In this document: in pieces, positions 39,150 to 49,048 of the stretch
How the letters are laid out: every line of letters begins with the position of its first letter
Position numbering within the stretch: position 1 is the first letter of the stretch
Assembly (NCBI RefSeq): GCF_009834545.1
Contig: NZ_CP019427.1
Location: forward strand, 2,858,001-2,922,000
From: Pseudomonas sp. S04
Lineage (GTDB): Bacteria > Pseudomonadota > Gammaproteobacteria > Pseudomonadales > Pseudomonadaceae
Length of the DNA: 64,000 nucleotides
Direction: 5' to 3'
Notes under the pieces: generated by a model
Database searches by the model: none
Seen by the model: the letters and a program-made list of their open reading frames with translations, nothing else
What the model was told of the DNA's origin: nothing
Translations under genes and position numbers: made by a program

Positions 39150-39777
39150 GTAACCGTCCGATCAGCACCCTCTCCTGACCGTTCTCCAAATTAGCCAAGA
39201 TAGTGGACACCATTTTTTAGTGGACACTATCTTGGATATAGCTCCCGCTCGTCGCCCCGGTCGCCGCTCGAACTTCCCAACCGTATTCAAACGCAAGGTC
39301 GTCGAAGCTTCATATCAACCCGGCACTTCAGTGTCGATGATCGCTCGCGAGCACGACGTCAATGCCAACATGGTTTTTCGCTGGTGGCAGCAATACCAGG
39401 ACGGCGCATTCGGTCCGGTCAGCCAGAGCGCAACATTCTTGCCAGTCGAGGTGATCAAAGCACCCATCGACTTGCCATCCGCAGCGCCGCTGCCGCAAGA
39501 ATCCCATTCCGAGATCCTTATAGAAGTCGGAAAAGCCAAGCTGCGCATCACCGGCACACCTGACCCGCAGACCTTGCACCTCACCTTGCAGCAGTTGCTG
39601 CGATGATTTCACCTCCCGCTGGAACCCGTATCTGGATCGCCGCCGGCGTCACCGACATGCGCCGTGGCTTCGACGGATTGGCAGCATTGGTACAAACTCA
39701 GCTAGAAGCCGATCCCTTTTGCGGCCAGAACTTTGCCTTTCGCGGACGACGCGGTGGGGTGTTGGGCGGACGCTTAC
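39150..39777 (+). mobile_element. Internally deleted IS66-family element
   Basis: The left end GTAACCGTCCG at 39150 and the right end, whose reverse complement is GTAAGCGTCCG (ending at 39777), are matching terminal inverted repeats of IS66 type. Between them lie a whole tnpA and the first 50-odd codons of tnpB; the rest of tnpB and all of tnpC (the DDE transposase) are gone. An imperfect palindrome at 39195-39235 (CCAAGATAGTGGACAC against GTGGACACTATCTTGG) precedes tnpA. No 8-bp target duplication is visible at the ends. Confidence 0.75.
39220..39606 (+). CDS. tnpA: IS66-family TnpA (orf1) protein
   Basis: 128 residues with the helix-turn-helix layout of IS66 orf1: FKRKVVEASYQPGTSVSMIAREHDVNANMVFRWW, then a variable middle and a conserved C-terminal patch (ILIEVGKAKLRITG, LHLTLQQLLR). 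Starts at a GTG inside a palindrome. Its stop codon overlaps the start of the truncated tnpB (ATGA-type), as in intact IS66 elements. The element has lost its transposase, so the protein has no obvious role on its own. Confidence 0.8.
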   Translation: MDTILDIAPARRPGRRSNFPTVFKRKVVEASYQPGTSVSMIAREHDVNANMVFRWWQQYQDGAFGPVSQSATFLPVEVIKAPIDLPSAAPLPQESHSEILIEVGKAKLRITGTPDPQTLHLTLQQLLR

Positions 39778-39815
39778 AATGGACCTTTGATAGAGTTCAT
39801 TTGGCGATGATGTAG
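39603..39815 (+). pseudogene. Truncated IS66-family TnpB
   Basis: The first 50 residues match IS66 TnpB (PAGTRIWIAAGVTDMRRGFDGLAALVQTQLE, FAFRGRRG). Beyond that, the frame runs into the right terminal repeat of the element and unrelated DNA until a stop at 39815. The conserved second half of TnpB is absent. Confidence 0.8.
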
Positions 39816-39851
39816 TGGTCAACTTTTTCCGGACACCTCAATCGGTGATTG

Positions 39852-41008
<1,157 letters not shown>

Positions 41009-41064
41009 TCAATGGATATAGTTTCCCCCATTGAGGTGTCCGGGGTCATTAGACCAGCTCATGA

Positions 41065-42165
41065 TTATAGTTGACGTCGCAGTTCCCTAACCCGGTTCGG
41101 GGGGAAGCGCATCGTTTGTGTTGGGATAGCTTTAGAGTGGGAGTTGAGCTGCGTTGTTATTTGGAGTTTTTTTTCAAATTCAATATCAATTTTTGGCATT
41201 GAAAAATTATTGTAAAGATTCTGCAATTGTTGTCCCGGTGTTTTTTGGTAGGCTAGTTCCTGTAGGTTTGGTGTTGCTCTCATAAAGCTGCGATTGTTCC
41301 TCCCGGAAATTCTGGTTTGGATATTTATGAAGTCTCCATCACTGTTTACATGTTTATAATATAGTTGTTTGCCCTGGCTGTTTGTTATTTGTGTTTGCGT
41401 ACTCCAATACTCTCCGTTTTTATTTAACTTTCTATGTACAGGTGTTGTTACTGTTCTCCATTGTTCTCCGTAACTTTCCATTGTCACCCATTGTTTGTTT
41501 GTGGTGTGAGTTGTGGTTTTTGTTGCTGTTTCAAATAGGGTCTCAGGGCCGCTTTTGTAGGTTGAAGATATATTGAGTTTACGCTTTGCGGAACGCATAA
41601 AGTTTAAAATTCCGGCCAAAATTTCATTTGGGGATCGTCCGCTGGAATCGTATTTGTTAATTGGGTCGCCCAAGCAATACGCATACGAATTTGTCCCTCC
41701 CTTCCCAAATGGACTCAAACTGTCCGGGCTGTTAAATCGCATCAACACCGGATTAAACGCCCTATACCCATTCCCCAATAAATAATGCCCAGTCACCGCG
41801 TCCGGCCGTTCGCCGTTAAAGCCCAGAAGGCTGGTCAATCCGCTTTCGGCCTGGTGATGGCCGTAAGGCGAGTAGGCGATGGGGTGTTGCTGTTGATCGG
41901 CTGTGACGGCATGCAGCACTGAGCGTTGCAGGTCAGTCGCCAGCAACGTGCCTTTAACGGAACCGCCCTGGTTCTTGTGTTGCGCCAGCAGGAGGTCGCT
42001 ATTCTGAAAGACACTGAATCCAATCGCCCCCTGTATTTCAGTGGCCAAGCGGCTTTTGCAGTAAAAACGCTGATGAGCGGGGGCTTCCGGTTGAAGCTGG
42101 CTGATCAGGCGATCCAGAGGGTCGTAGCTGTAGCGGCAACGCAGAATGGGTTGTGTGGATTCCAT
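41065..42165 (-). CDS. Small Rhs-core protein with variable C-terminal region
   Basis: 366 residues. The first 175 residues form a short RHS/TccC-like core, with YSYDPLDRLISQ at the start, LLGFNGERPDAVTGHYLLGNGYRAFNPVLMRFNSPDSLSPFG and NSYAYCLGDPINKYDSSGRSP at the end of the core. After this point the composition changes to AT-richer DNA and a Thr/Asn/Gln-rich sequence of about 190 residues that I do not recognise; in this family, the C-terminal part is the toxin or effector. RBS GGAG precedes the start. There is no signal peptide. The gene ends nine bases before the IS3 element, so any downstream immunity gene is not adjacent. Confidence 0.8.
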   Translation of the reverse strand: MESTQPILRCRYSYDPLDRLISQLQPEAPAHQRFYCKSRLATEIQGAIGFSVFQNSDLLLAQHKNQGGSVKGTLLATDLQRSVLHAVTADQQQHPIAYSPYGHHQAESGLTSLLGFNGERPDAVTGHYLLGNGYRAFNPVLMRFNSPDSLSPFGKGGTNSYAYCLGDPINKYDSSGRSPNEILAGILNFMRSAKRKLNISSTYKSGPETLFETATKTTTHTTNKQWVTMESYGEQWRTVTTPVHRKLNKNGEYWSTQTQITNSQGKQLYYKHVNSDGDFINIQTRISGRNNRSFMRATPNLQELAYQKTPGQQLQNLYNNFSMPKIDIEFEKKLQITTQLNSHSKAIPTQTMRFPPNRVRELRRQL

Positions 42166-42626
42166 GGAGGTCGCTCCAGATTCTCAAAGGGAGGGCGATT
42201 GAGTATCGGTCGGTCGGCCGCAGGTGGGTACTAGCAGAACTGATAGGTTCAGTGGTCTTTGCGGCGGGCGGGCAGTCCGGAGCGCCGCAATCCCTGTGGG
42301 AGCGCTTGCTCGCGATAGCGGTGGGTCAGCCACCAAGTATGTTTGCTGTGCTGATGTCATCGCGGGCAAGCTCACTCCGTCCGGGGGCTCCGCTGTATTG
42401 AAATTTAGCCTTTTTCTGAAGCCGCACAGGCTTGCTCAACACCCCCAATTACCGTCTTGGCAAAAGTTGGAAAGCTTCTTGCGGTAGCTGCCCCGAGCCT
42501 GCTTCAGGCGTCAAAAGTTTGCTTTAAAGGAACGGGGAAAACCGGTGGATCGCTCTCAGTTAACCCTGCAGCGCTTCCATGGAATCAAACTCCGAATACA
42601 ACACCACATCGCAGGCATAATCGATC
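42166..42626. other. Intergenic region upstream of the Rhs gene
   Basis: Probably holds the Rhs promoter near 42180 and the REP pair at 42293-42379. I see no gene in it; short open frames have no recognisable content apart from the Dabb fragment that begins at 42560 on the minus strand. Confidence 0.5.
42293..42379. repeat. REP pair (REPIN-like) in inverted orientation
   Basis: GTGGGAGCGCTTGCTCGCGA at about 42296 and, inverted, TCGCGGGCAAGCTCACTCC at about 42360. Both resemble the Pseudomonas REP consensus GTGGGAGCGGGCTTGCTCGCGA and face each other across about 40 bases, as in REPIN elements. Confidence 0.8.
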
Positions 42627-42643
42627 TTGCTATGGCCTGCACA
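42560..42643 (-). pseudogene. Fragment of a Dabb-domain protein
   Basis: A short stretch reading HSKIDYACDVVLYSEFDSMEALQ matches the Dabb (stress-responsive dimeric barrel) pattern around D-x-V-L-x-S-E-F-D-S-x-E-A-L. The frame stops immediately afterwards, and nothing similar precedes it, so only a scrap remains. Confidence 0.45.
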
Positions 42644-42677
42644 CTGCAAGCCTGGTAGACAAGAAAATGTATGTGCT

Positions 42678-42836
42678 CTAAGCGTTGTGCAGGATGAAGT
42701 CAAAATCCAGGGTGTAATAAAGCGAGTCGATCGAGTTCTCGTGCGGATCGATTCCACTCTCATGGCGAACCCAGTCTGCAATCAGGGACGAACGGACACC
42801 GAATACCGCATCCGAATCCAGATAGTCGCCACCCTC
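42678..42836 (-). pseudogene. C-terminal fragment of an intradiol ring-cleavage dioxygenase
   Basis: About 50 codons: GDYLDSDAVFGVRSSLIADW, then SLYYTLDFDFIL and a stop. This is the C-terminal strand region of catechol/hydroxyquinol 1,2-dioxygenases. The Fe-binding Tyr/His part is missing: the homology breaks off at 42836, exactly where the aldo/keto reductase homology begins on the other strand. Confidence 0.7.
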
Positions 42837-43772
42837 TCTGGTTGGGGCCATGGCGCCGATCAGGATACCAGCAAGGCGATTTTCAACGCGTACGTCGAAG
42901 CGGGCGGCAACTTTATCGATGGCGCAGACGTTTACCAGTTTGGGCAATCAGAAGAGCTGCTCGGCACCCTGCTGGAGGGGCGGCGCGAGAACTTCATACT
43001 CGCGACCAAATACTCCACGGGTGCACAACCAGACGCTAACCGGCTTGTCACCGGCAACAGTCGCAAGGCGATGGTGGCCTCGGTGGAGGCAAGCTTGAAA
43101 CGTCTGCGCACTGATCGCATAGACCTCTACTGGGCGCATTGGCCGGATGATGTCACACCTGCCGAAGAAATCGTTCGAGGGTTCGAGGATCTCGCGCGGG
43201 CGGGCAAGATTCTTTACGCCGGTCTCTCCAACTTCCCAGCTTGGCGGCTGTCGCGGGCAGTCACCCTCGCCGAACTCACCCATGCGGTGCCGATCGCCGC
43301 AGCGCAGTTCGAGCACAGCTTGGTTCGGCGTGAACCTGAGGCTGATTTGTTTCCAGCCTCTCATGCGCTGGGGCTCGGAATCGTCACCTGGTCCCCACTG
43401 GGCGGGGGCATGCTGACCGGCAAGTATCGCAACGGGGAGAAGGGACGTGCCGAGGCGTTGGGTGGCAAGGTTTTTCAACCGGAGAACAGCGAGCATCGCA
43501 CTAAGGTGCTCGATACAGTGATCGCGGTCGCTGACGAACTTGGTGTCAGCCCAGGGCAGGTCGCAATCGCCTGGGCGGGTACACATGGCTCGGTTCCCAT
43601 CATCGGCCCTCGGTCCGTTACCCAGTTGACCGACAACCTTGGTGCACTGTCGGTCGAACTGTCGGCGCAGCAGATCAGTCGCCTTGACGCCGTTAGCAGT
43701 CTGCTTCCTTCGGCGACGGCAAGGACGCCCATTCCCTGGGCTACGGGTAATGCAAGTCACGCCGTTGCCTGA
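42837..43772 (+). pseudogene. 5'-truncated aldo/keto reductase
   Basis: From GWGHGAD onward the sequence is a normal aldo/keto reductase (about 310 residues): NFIDGADVY with the catalytic Asp/Tyr, ATKYS with the Lys, YWAHWPD with the His, GLSNFPAW, and the NADPH-binding end PIIGPRSVTQL. The first 25-30 residues (usual start and first beta strand) are replaced by reverse-oriented dioxygenase DNA. An in-frame start at 42627 would make a chimeric 381-residue protein with a meaningless N-terminus, so I treat the gene as truncated, although the tetrad survives. Confidence 0.75.
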
Positions 43773-43867
43773 TGTATTCGATACTCGACATACCCACTCA
43801 GGTGCACCTGGATTTTCTGTTGGGGGCCGTTATTCGTTTTAAGCGGAGCCCGAATCGCCCCCGCCAG

Positions 43868-45202
43868 CTACACAAAATCCTGTGCACCCTCGCAAGCCTT
43901 CGAACGTGCTTGCACCACCCCCGAGCCGGCTACAAAATCTTCTTTGCGCAGCGCCGTCAGGGCAATCAACGACATCACACCAGTGCCAATGTAGAAATAC
44001 CACGGTGAGGTAATGTCGCCGGTTTGCTGGATCAACCACGTTGAAATAAACGGCGCGCTGCCGCCGAATACGGCCACCGGAACGTTGTAGGCCACCGCGA
44101 TGCCGGTCGAGCGGATACGCGTTGGCAACAGTTCGCTCATGGTTGCGTAGGTCGACGAGGCGTACAGCCCGAAGGTGATCGCCACCGCCATCAACGGAAG
44201 GAAAAACGTCGCCGGCGTCGCGTCCGGCGCGGATTTGAAGAACCAGTACATCGCCAGCGTCGCCAACACCCCGACTACCATCAGGAATGGTTTACGCCCG
44301 TACTTGTCGGTGAACGCTCCCCCCAGCGGCATCACAAGGGCCGCCGACAGGCTGGCGATGAACACGTAAAACAATGTGGTGCCGCTGTCGAATTTCAGGA
44401 TGCGTGACATGTAGGTCGAGGCGAACGTCAGCACCAGGTAAAAGATTGAACTGTGCAAGGTGATGATGAAAAACACCAAGGTAATTGCCCGCTTCCACTG
44501 CCAGACTTCACGCAAGGGTGCCTTCGACGTTTCCCCGGCCTTTTGCAGCGCCAGAAATTCCGGGCTGTCTTCCAGCTTGAGGCGGATGTACATCGAAATC
44601 AGGCCCATGGGGCCCGCGATCAGGAACGGAATGCGCCAGCCTCCGGCCTGCATCGTTTCGGCGCCGAGCACCCAGGTCATCCCGTTGGCGACAGCACCGC
44701 CCAGCACCAGCCCCAGCACGGCCGTCACCATCAGCCAGCAAGTGGAGAACCCGCGTCGACCAGGGCCCGCGTACTCGGAAATGAAGCTGGTGATGGTGCC
44801 AATTTCGCCTCCGGCCGAGAAACCCTGCACGCAGCGGATCAGCACCAGCAGGATAGGGGCCGCGATGCCGATGGACGCGTAAGTGGGCAGCAAACCCAGC
44901 AAACAGGTCGAGCCAGCCATCATGAACAGTACGGTAATCAGGGTTTTGCGACGGCCGATCTTGTCGGCCAGCGGGCCGAAAAACAGGCCGCCCAACGGCC
45001 GAATGAAGAAGCTCAACGCGAACGCGGCAAAGCTGCTGAGCAAACTGGTGGCGGGGTCATCCGACACGAAAAACGCCTGGCCGATGTACACCGCCAGAAA
45101 ACCATACACGCCGTAGTCATACCATTCGATGAGGTGCCCGGACGTCGCACCGATAAACGCGCGGCGGCGCTGCCGGGCGAGATTGTGTTGTTGAGTAGCC
45201 AT
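43868..45202 (-). CDS. MFS transporter, metabolite:H+ symporter (MHS) family
   Basis: 444 residues, 12 predicted membrane helices. Family features: IEWYDYGVYGFLAVYIG in the first helix, RPLGGLFFGPLADKIGRR in the 2-3 loop, and QGFSAGGEIGTITSFISEYA in the fifth helix. The MHS family imports organic acids such as alpha-ketoglutarate, citrate, benzoate-type acids or shikimate with protons. It lies 58 bases downstream of the acyl-CoA ligase on the same strand, so it probably brings in the acid that the ligase activates. Confidence 0.92.
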   Translation of the reverse strand: MATQQHNLARQRRRAFIGATSGHLIEWYDYGVYGFLAVYIGQAFFVSDDPATSLLSSFAAFALSFFIRPLGGLFFGPLADKIGRRKTLITVLFMMAGSTCLLGLLPTYASIGIAAPILLVLIRCVQGFSAGGEIGTITSFISEYAGPGRRGFSTCWLMVTAVLGLVLGGAVANGMTWVLGAETMQAGGWRIPFLIAGPMGLISMYIRLKLEDSPEFLALQKAGETSKAPLREVWQWKRAITLVFFIITLHSSIFYLVLTFASTYMSRILKFDSGTTLFYVFIASLSAALVMPLGGAFTDKYGRKPFLMVVGVLATLAMYWFFKSAPDATPATFFLPLMAVAITFGLYASSTYATMSELLPTRIRSTGIAVAYNVPVAVFGGSAPFISTWLIQQTGDITSPWYFYIGTGVMSLIALTALRKEDFVAGSGVVQARSKACEGAQDFV

Positions 45203-45224
45203 CGTCGTATTCCTGTCTTGTTTT

Positions 45225-45252
45225 TATTGATGGAAATTTCTATTGATGGAAA
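45225..45252. repeat. Direct 12-bp repeat between ligase and transporter genes
   Basis: TATTGATGGAAA occurs twice, starting at 45225 and 45241 (16 bases apart), just ahead of the transporter gene. Could be two binding sites for a regulator or simple slippage. Confidence 0.4.
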
Positions 45253-45260
45253 CAGGCGCT

Positions 45261-46802
45261 TCACTGGGATGTAGCAACGCTCGCGGCCTCCTTGAGCCAT
45301 TGGCGCAGGTCGGTTTTGAGGATTTTTCCGTAGCTGTTTTTTGGCAGCTCGGTGCGAAACAGGTATTTCTTCGGCTTCTTGAACGACGCCATACGCTCGA
45401 TAAACCAGTGGTTGAGCTGACCTTCATCCAGGCTGCTCTGGTCACGGGCGACCACGAACGCCACTACCGACTCGCCCCAATCCGCGTCCGGCTCGCCCAC
45501 CACGCACACTTCGAATACGCCCGGATGTGCTGCCAGCACCTCTTCCACCTCACGCGGATACACGTTGCTGCCGCCGGTGATGATCACGTCCTTGGAACGG
45601 TCAGTCAGGGTCAGATAACCCTGCGCGTCGAGGTAGCCGATGTCGCCAGTGAACAGCCAACCATCCACCAGGACCTCGCGCGTCGAGGCGTCGTTGCGCC
45701 AGTAACCGTGCATCACCGTTGCCCCGCGCACTGCGATTTCTCCGGGCTGCCCGGTGCCAAGGGTTTCGCGCGTAGCGCCGACGATGCGAATCTCGATGCA
45801 CGATTGCGCCCGTCCCACTGACGATGCCAGGCGTGCCCAATCCGTATGATTGCGATCAGCGATCAGTTCCCGGGGCAGGGCGCTGACCGTCATCGGGCTT
45901 TCACCCTGGCCGTAAATCTGCACCAGCCGAGGGCCAAAGGTGTCCACGGCATTCTGCAAGTCCGCCAGGTACATCGGCGCGCCACCGTAGACGATGGTTT
46001 TCAGGCCTTCACCGGCATACCCTTGCTGGCGCGCCTGCTCGACCATGCGCTTGACCATGGTCGGCGCGGCGAACAGCGTCACATTGCCAAGTGAAGTGGC
46101 CAGTTCAAACAACTCGACCGCTTTGAATCCGCGAGACACTGGCACCACATGCCGTGCGCCGCAACGCACATGGATGAAGTTGTACAGTCCGGCGCCGTGG
46201 GACATAGGTGCGGCGTACACCACCGAATCACCTTCGTGCACCGGGTCGACATCGATCGGGTAACACAGCGACATCGCCATCAAGTTACCGTGGGATAACA
46301 TCACGCCCTTCGAGCGCCCGGTGGTCCCCGAGGTATAGAACAACCAGGCCAGATCATCGGCATGCCGTGGGACCGGAGTGTTGGTCGGCAGCAACTCAAT
46401 CGAGAATTCGATCATGTCGTTCAGCCCAACCCATTCCCTGCACCCTTCAGGTAACTGGGCCTGGTCAAACAGCGTGCCGTCGTCGGTAAAGATCAGCCGC
46501 GCTTGTGCGTTGTCGGCGATCCAGCCGGCTTCGTTGCGATGCAGTTTGCAGTTGATCGGCACCGCAACCGCGCCGACCCACCAGATGGCGTACAGCAGTT
46601 CCAGGTATTGACAGCAGTTTTTCATGAAGAGGGCGACGCGGTCGCCGGGCTGAATGCCGTGTTGCTCGCTGAGCGTCATGGCCCGCCGCTGCACGTTTGT
46701 GGAGAATTGCTGGTAATCGGCCACTTGTCGATCACCTTCGAACAACGCAGGACGCATCGGCGAGCGATGGGCCGCGTCATTCAGCCAATTGGCAATGTTC
46801 AT
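45261..46802 (-). CDS. Acyl-CoA ligase (class I adenylate-forming enzyme)
   Basis: 513 residues. AMP-binding motif FYTSGTTGRSKGVMLSHGN, the A5-like YGQGES, A7/A8-region LFTGDIGYLDAQGYLTLTDRSKDVIITGG, and the catalytic Lys in KNSYGKILK near the C-terminus. It should form a CoA thioester from a carboxylic acid; pocket residues do not tell which one. Neighbours are a thiolase-like enzyme directly upstream (2-base gap) and an MHS transporter downstream, together a compact uptake-activation-cleavage unit. Close relatives are annotated as long-chain or aryl-acid CoA ligases, so substrate class is open. Confidence 0.9.
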   Translation of the reverse strand: MNIANWLNDAAHRSPMRPALFEGDRQVADYQQFSTNVQRRAMTLSEQHGIQPGDRVALFMKNCCQYLELLYAIWWVGAVAVPINCKLHRNEAGWIADNAQARLIFTDDGTLFDQAQLPEGCREWVGLNDMIEFSIELLPTNTPVPRHADDLAWLFYTSGTTGRSKGVMLSHGNLMAMSLCYPIDVDPVHEGDSVVYAAPMSHGAGLYNFIHVRCGARHVVPVSRGFKAVELFELATSLGNVTLFAAPTMVKRMVEQARQQGYAGEGLKTIVYGGAPMYLADLQNAVDTFGPRLVQIYGQGESPMTVSALPRELIADRNHTDWARLASSVGRAQSCIEIRIVGATRETLGTGQPGEIAVRGATVMHGYWRNDASTREVLVDGWLFTGDIGYLDAQGYLTLTDRSKDVIITGGSNVYPREVEEVLAAHPGVFEVCVVGEPDADWGESVVAFVVARDQSSLDEGQLNHWFIERMASFKKPKKYLFRTELPKNSYGKILKTDLRQWLKEAASVATSQ

Positions 46803-46804
46803 GG

Positions 46805-47983
46805 CTATGCTCTCCGTGCCTGAAGCACCGAGGCGTAGTTGGCCACGGCCATTCCGCCCATGTTGAACAGCAGCCCGAATTCGGCGTTGGGTACAGCGAT
46901 ACCGATGGCCTGTCCGGTCAGTTGTCGGAAGGCCATGGCGTGCATCGACACGCCCGTGGCGCCCACTGGATGACCCTTGGCCTTGAGCCCGCCGGACAGG
47001 TTGACCGGAAGTCGCCCGCCGGCCTGCACGATGCCGTCATCCAGCGCGCGATGGCCTTGGCCTCTCGGCGCCAGCCCCATGGCTTCGTAGATCAGCAATT
47101 CGGCGATAGTGAAACAGTCGTGGACCTCGGCGAAATTGATGTCGGTCAACGGCACGTCCGCGCTGCGCAACGCGTTCTGAATTGCTCGCTGCGGACCTTC
47201 GAAGGCCAACAGGTCGCGTTGGGAGATGGGTAGGAAGTCGTTGACCTGGGACATCGAACGAATCAGCACTTCGCGACGAAACTGCTTGGCGCGCTTGGCT
47301 GAGGCCAACACGATGGCGGCGGCACCATCGGTGATCAGCGAGCAATCGGTCAGGCGCAGCGGCTCAGCGATGTACGGGTTGCTCTCGGACACCGTGTTGC
47401 AGTGCTCGAAACTCATCGCCTTATGCATCTGTGCCAGGGGATTGCTCAATGCGTTGGCATGGTTCTTTGCGGCAATCCTCGCCATCGACATTAGCGGGCT
47501 GTGGTAACGCTGTTGATAGTGCTGCGCCGCCAGGCCAAACAACTGCGGGAAGCTGAAGCCGGATTCCTCGATATCATTCTGATAGCCCGCACCGGCCAGG
47601 GCCTTGGTCACCTGTGCAGTGCTGTTGGCGGTCATTTTTTCAGCGCCAACCACCAATACCAAGTCTGCCGAGCCCGAGAGAATCGCATTGATCCCGGCCT
47701 GAATGGCGGCTGAGCCTGAAGCGCAGGCGTTTTCGCAACGGGTGGCTGGTTTGAAGCGAAGCGCAGGGTCCGCTTGCAGCACCAGGGAAGCCGGAAAACC
47801 GTCAGGGACCATGCCCGAATTGAAGTGTCCGAGGAAAATTGCGTCGATCTCAGATGCATCGACGGCCGCATCGGCGAGCGCTTGGTGGGTGACTTGCACG
47901 ATCAGATCTTCGAGGGTCAAATCATTCAGTCGACCGAAACGGCTGTGTCCGGCGGCGACGATGGAAACGGTGTGGTTAGCCAT
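46805..47983 (-). CDS. Thiolase-like acyltransferase (SCP-x/lipid-transfer thiolase type)
   Basis: 392 residues. Start chosen at 47983 (AAAGGA upstream, typical N-terminus VSIVAAGHSRFGR). The acylated Cys is in ENACASGSAAI, the active His pair in EVHDCFT and KGHPVGATG. The second Cys that classical thiolases carry near the C-terminus is missing (FNMGGMAVANYA), as in SCP-x-type thiolases, so it may cleave or condense acyl-CoAs with bulky or steroid-like side chains rather than simple acetoacetyl-CoA. It is the first gene of the minus-strand unit and faces the PAS-LuxR regulator. Confidence 0.88.
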   Translation of the reverse strand: MANHTVSIVAAGHSRFGRLNDLTLEDLIVQVTHQALADAAVDASEIDAIFLGHFNSGMVPDGFPASLVLQADPALRFKPATRCENACASGSAAIQAGINAILSGSADLVLVVGAEKMTANSTAQVTKALAGAGYQNDIEESGFSFPQLFGLAAQHYQQRYHSPLMSMARIAAKNHANALSNPLAQMHKAMSFEHCNTVSESNPYIAEPLRLTDCSLITDGAAAIVLASAKRAKQFRREVLIRSMSQVNDFLPISQRDLLAFEGPQRAIQNALRSADVPLTDINFAEVHDCFTIAELLIYEAMGLAPRGQGHRALDDGIVQAGGRLPVNLSGGLKAKGHPVGATGVSMHAMAFRQLTGQAIGIAVPNAEFGLLFNMGGMAVANYASVLQARRA

Positions 47984-48129
47984 TATTGTTTTTCCTTTGC
48001 GATTGCAGGCGTTCCCTACAATGGCCCACCGCAAAGTCTGATCGCTACTTCGTGCAACTACGTATAGGAGTGAGTAGCCGAACTGACCGATACTGGGCTC
48101 ATACCCATAAAAAGCAGCAGGACTGCACG

Positions 48130-48693
48130 ATGAAAGATCCACTGGAAGACCTTGAACGGCTGGCGTTTCAAGTGTCGCCGGCTCCCCAAGTGATCACCGG
48201 CAACCGCAGCATGCTTGATCTCAACGTGGCATTTCTTGAGTTGTTCGGGTTCCAGCGCGACGAGTTGATCGGCGAGTTGATCCTCAAGCTCTATCCCTCC
48301 CAAGCCGACTACAAGGCCATAGGCGAACGCAGCCTGAGCTGGCTACAGCACAGCAAGAACGGCTCCTATTCCGATGAGCGCTTCATGCAGCACCACAGTG
48401 GTGAAGTGTTCTGGACCAGGGCCAATGGCTACACGCTGACGCCGGATGATCCGTTTCAGTTGATGGTCTGGCATTTCGAGCGTATGGACCGCGTGTTTCA
48501 CGCGACGGTCAACTTGACGCCGCGAGAACGGGAAATCTCGGCGCACATTGTCAACGGCCTGACCTGCAAGGAAATCGGCCGTAAATTGAACATTTCCCAC
48601 CGCACTGTCGAAGTCCATCGGGCCCGGCTGATGAAAAAGCTCCAGGCCAAGAACAGCGCGGAGTTGGTGTCAAAGATCATTGTGCTGAATTGA
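48130..48693 (+). CDS. PAS-LuxR type transcriptional regulator
   Basis: 187 residues: an N-terminal PAS-like domain (residues about 10-115, ITGNRSMLDLNVAFLELFGFQRDELIGE, and DERFMQHHSGEVFWTRANGY) and a C-terminal LuxR-type helix-turn-helix (LTPREREISAHIVNGLTCKEIGRKLNISHRTVEVHRARLMKKL). The ATG at 48130 follows an AGCAGGA site; the upstream frame is open but not conserved. It is transcribed away from the thiolase gene over a 146-base gap and most likely controls that operon. The PAS signal molecule is unknown. Confidence 0.9.
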   Translation: MKDPLEDLERLAFQVSPAPQVITGNRSMLDLNVAFLELFGFQRDELIGELILKLYPSQADYKAIGERSLSWLQHSKNGSYSDERFMQHHSGEVFWTRANGYTLTPDDPFQLMVWHFERMDRVFHATVNLTPREREISAHIVNGLTCKEIGRKLNISHRTVEVHRARLMKKLQAKNSAELVSKIIVLN

Positions 48694-48925
48694 AGTCGAC
48701 GTCCTCCCAGCGCATCTGCACCAGTTTGCCGGCGCGACCCGTCAACAGAACCAGCAGGCGCATCGCGACGGCAACGCTGCCGCCGTTGCACTCCACCCAG
48801 CCGCGCCGAGCCTTAGCCATTTTGCGCTGGCGACGCAGCTGCGTAATGATCGTGGCGATGTGTTCGAGCGTGATCTTGAACTGACAACCTTCGGGGTTGG
48901 CAGTGATATCTGAGAGGCACTCCAA
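48677..48925 (-). pseudogene. Fragment of a phage-type tyrosine recombinase
   Basis: Reads AMRLLVLLTGRAGKLVQMRWEDVDF, which fits the start of the catalytic domain of tyrosine integrases (usual form ALRLLxLTGxRxGExxxLRWxDVDF), here with the catalytic-Arg region altered. The preceding residues resemble the linker with LRRQRK. The rest, including the HxxR and Tyr motifs, is absent. It overlaps the end of the PAS-LuxR gene on the other strand. Confidence 0.5.
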
Positions 48926-49048
48926 TTTTCATCGGCTGCATGTTCACCGCTGCGCTTAAAGTCTCAGGCCGGTCTATCGATTCGCAGAGAGTGCGGTCGA
49001 CGCTGTTCTCATCAATAAAAGATCAGATGAACAGCCTGCCCGACAACG

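Noticed and set aside
44453..45274. Open frame on the plus strand opposite the MHS transporter
   Set aside because: Antisense to a complete 12-helix transporter gene, with no domain features.
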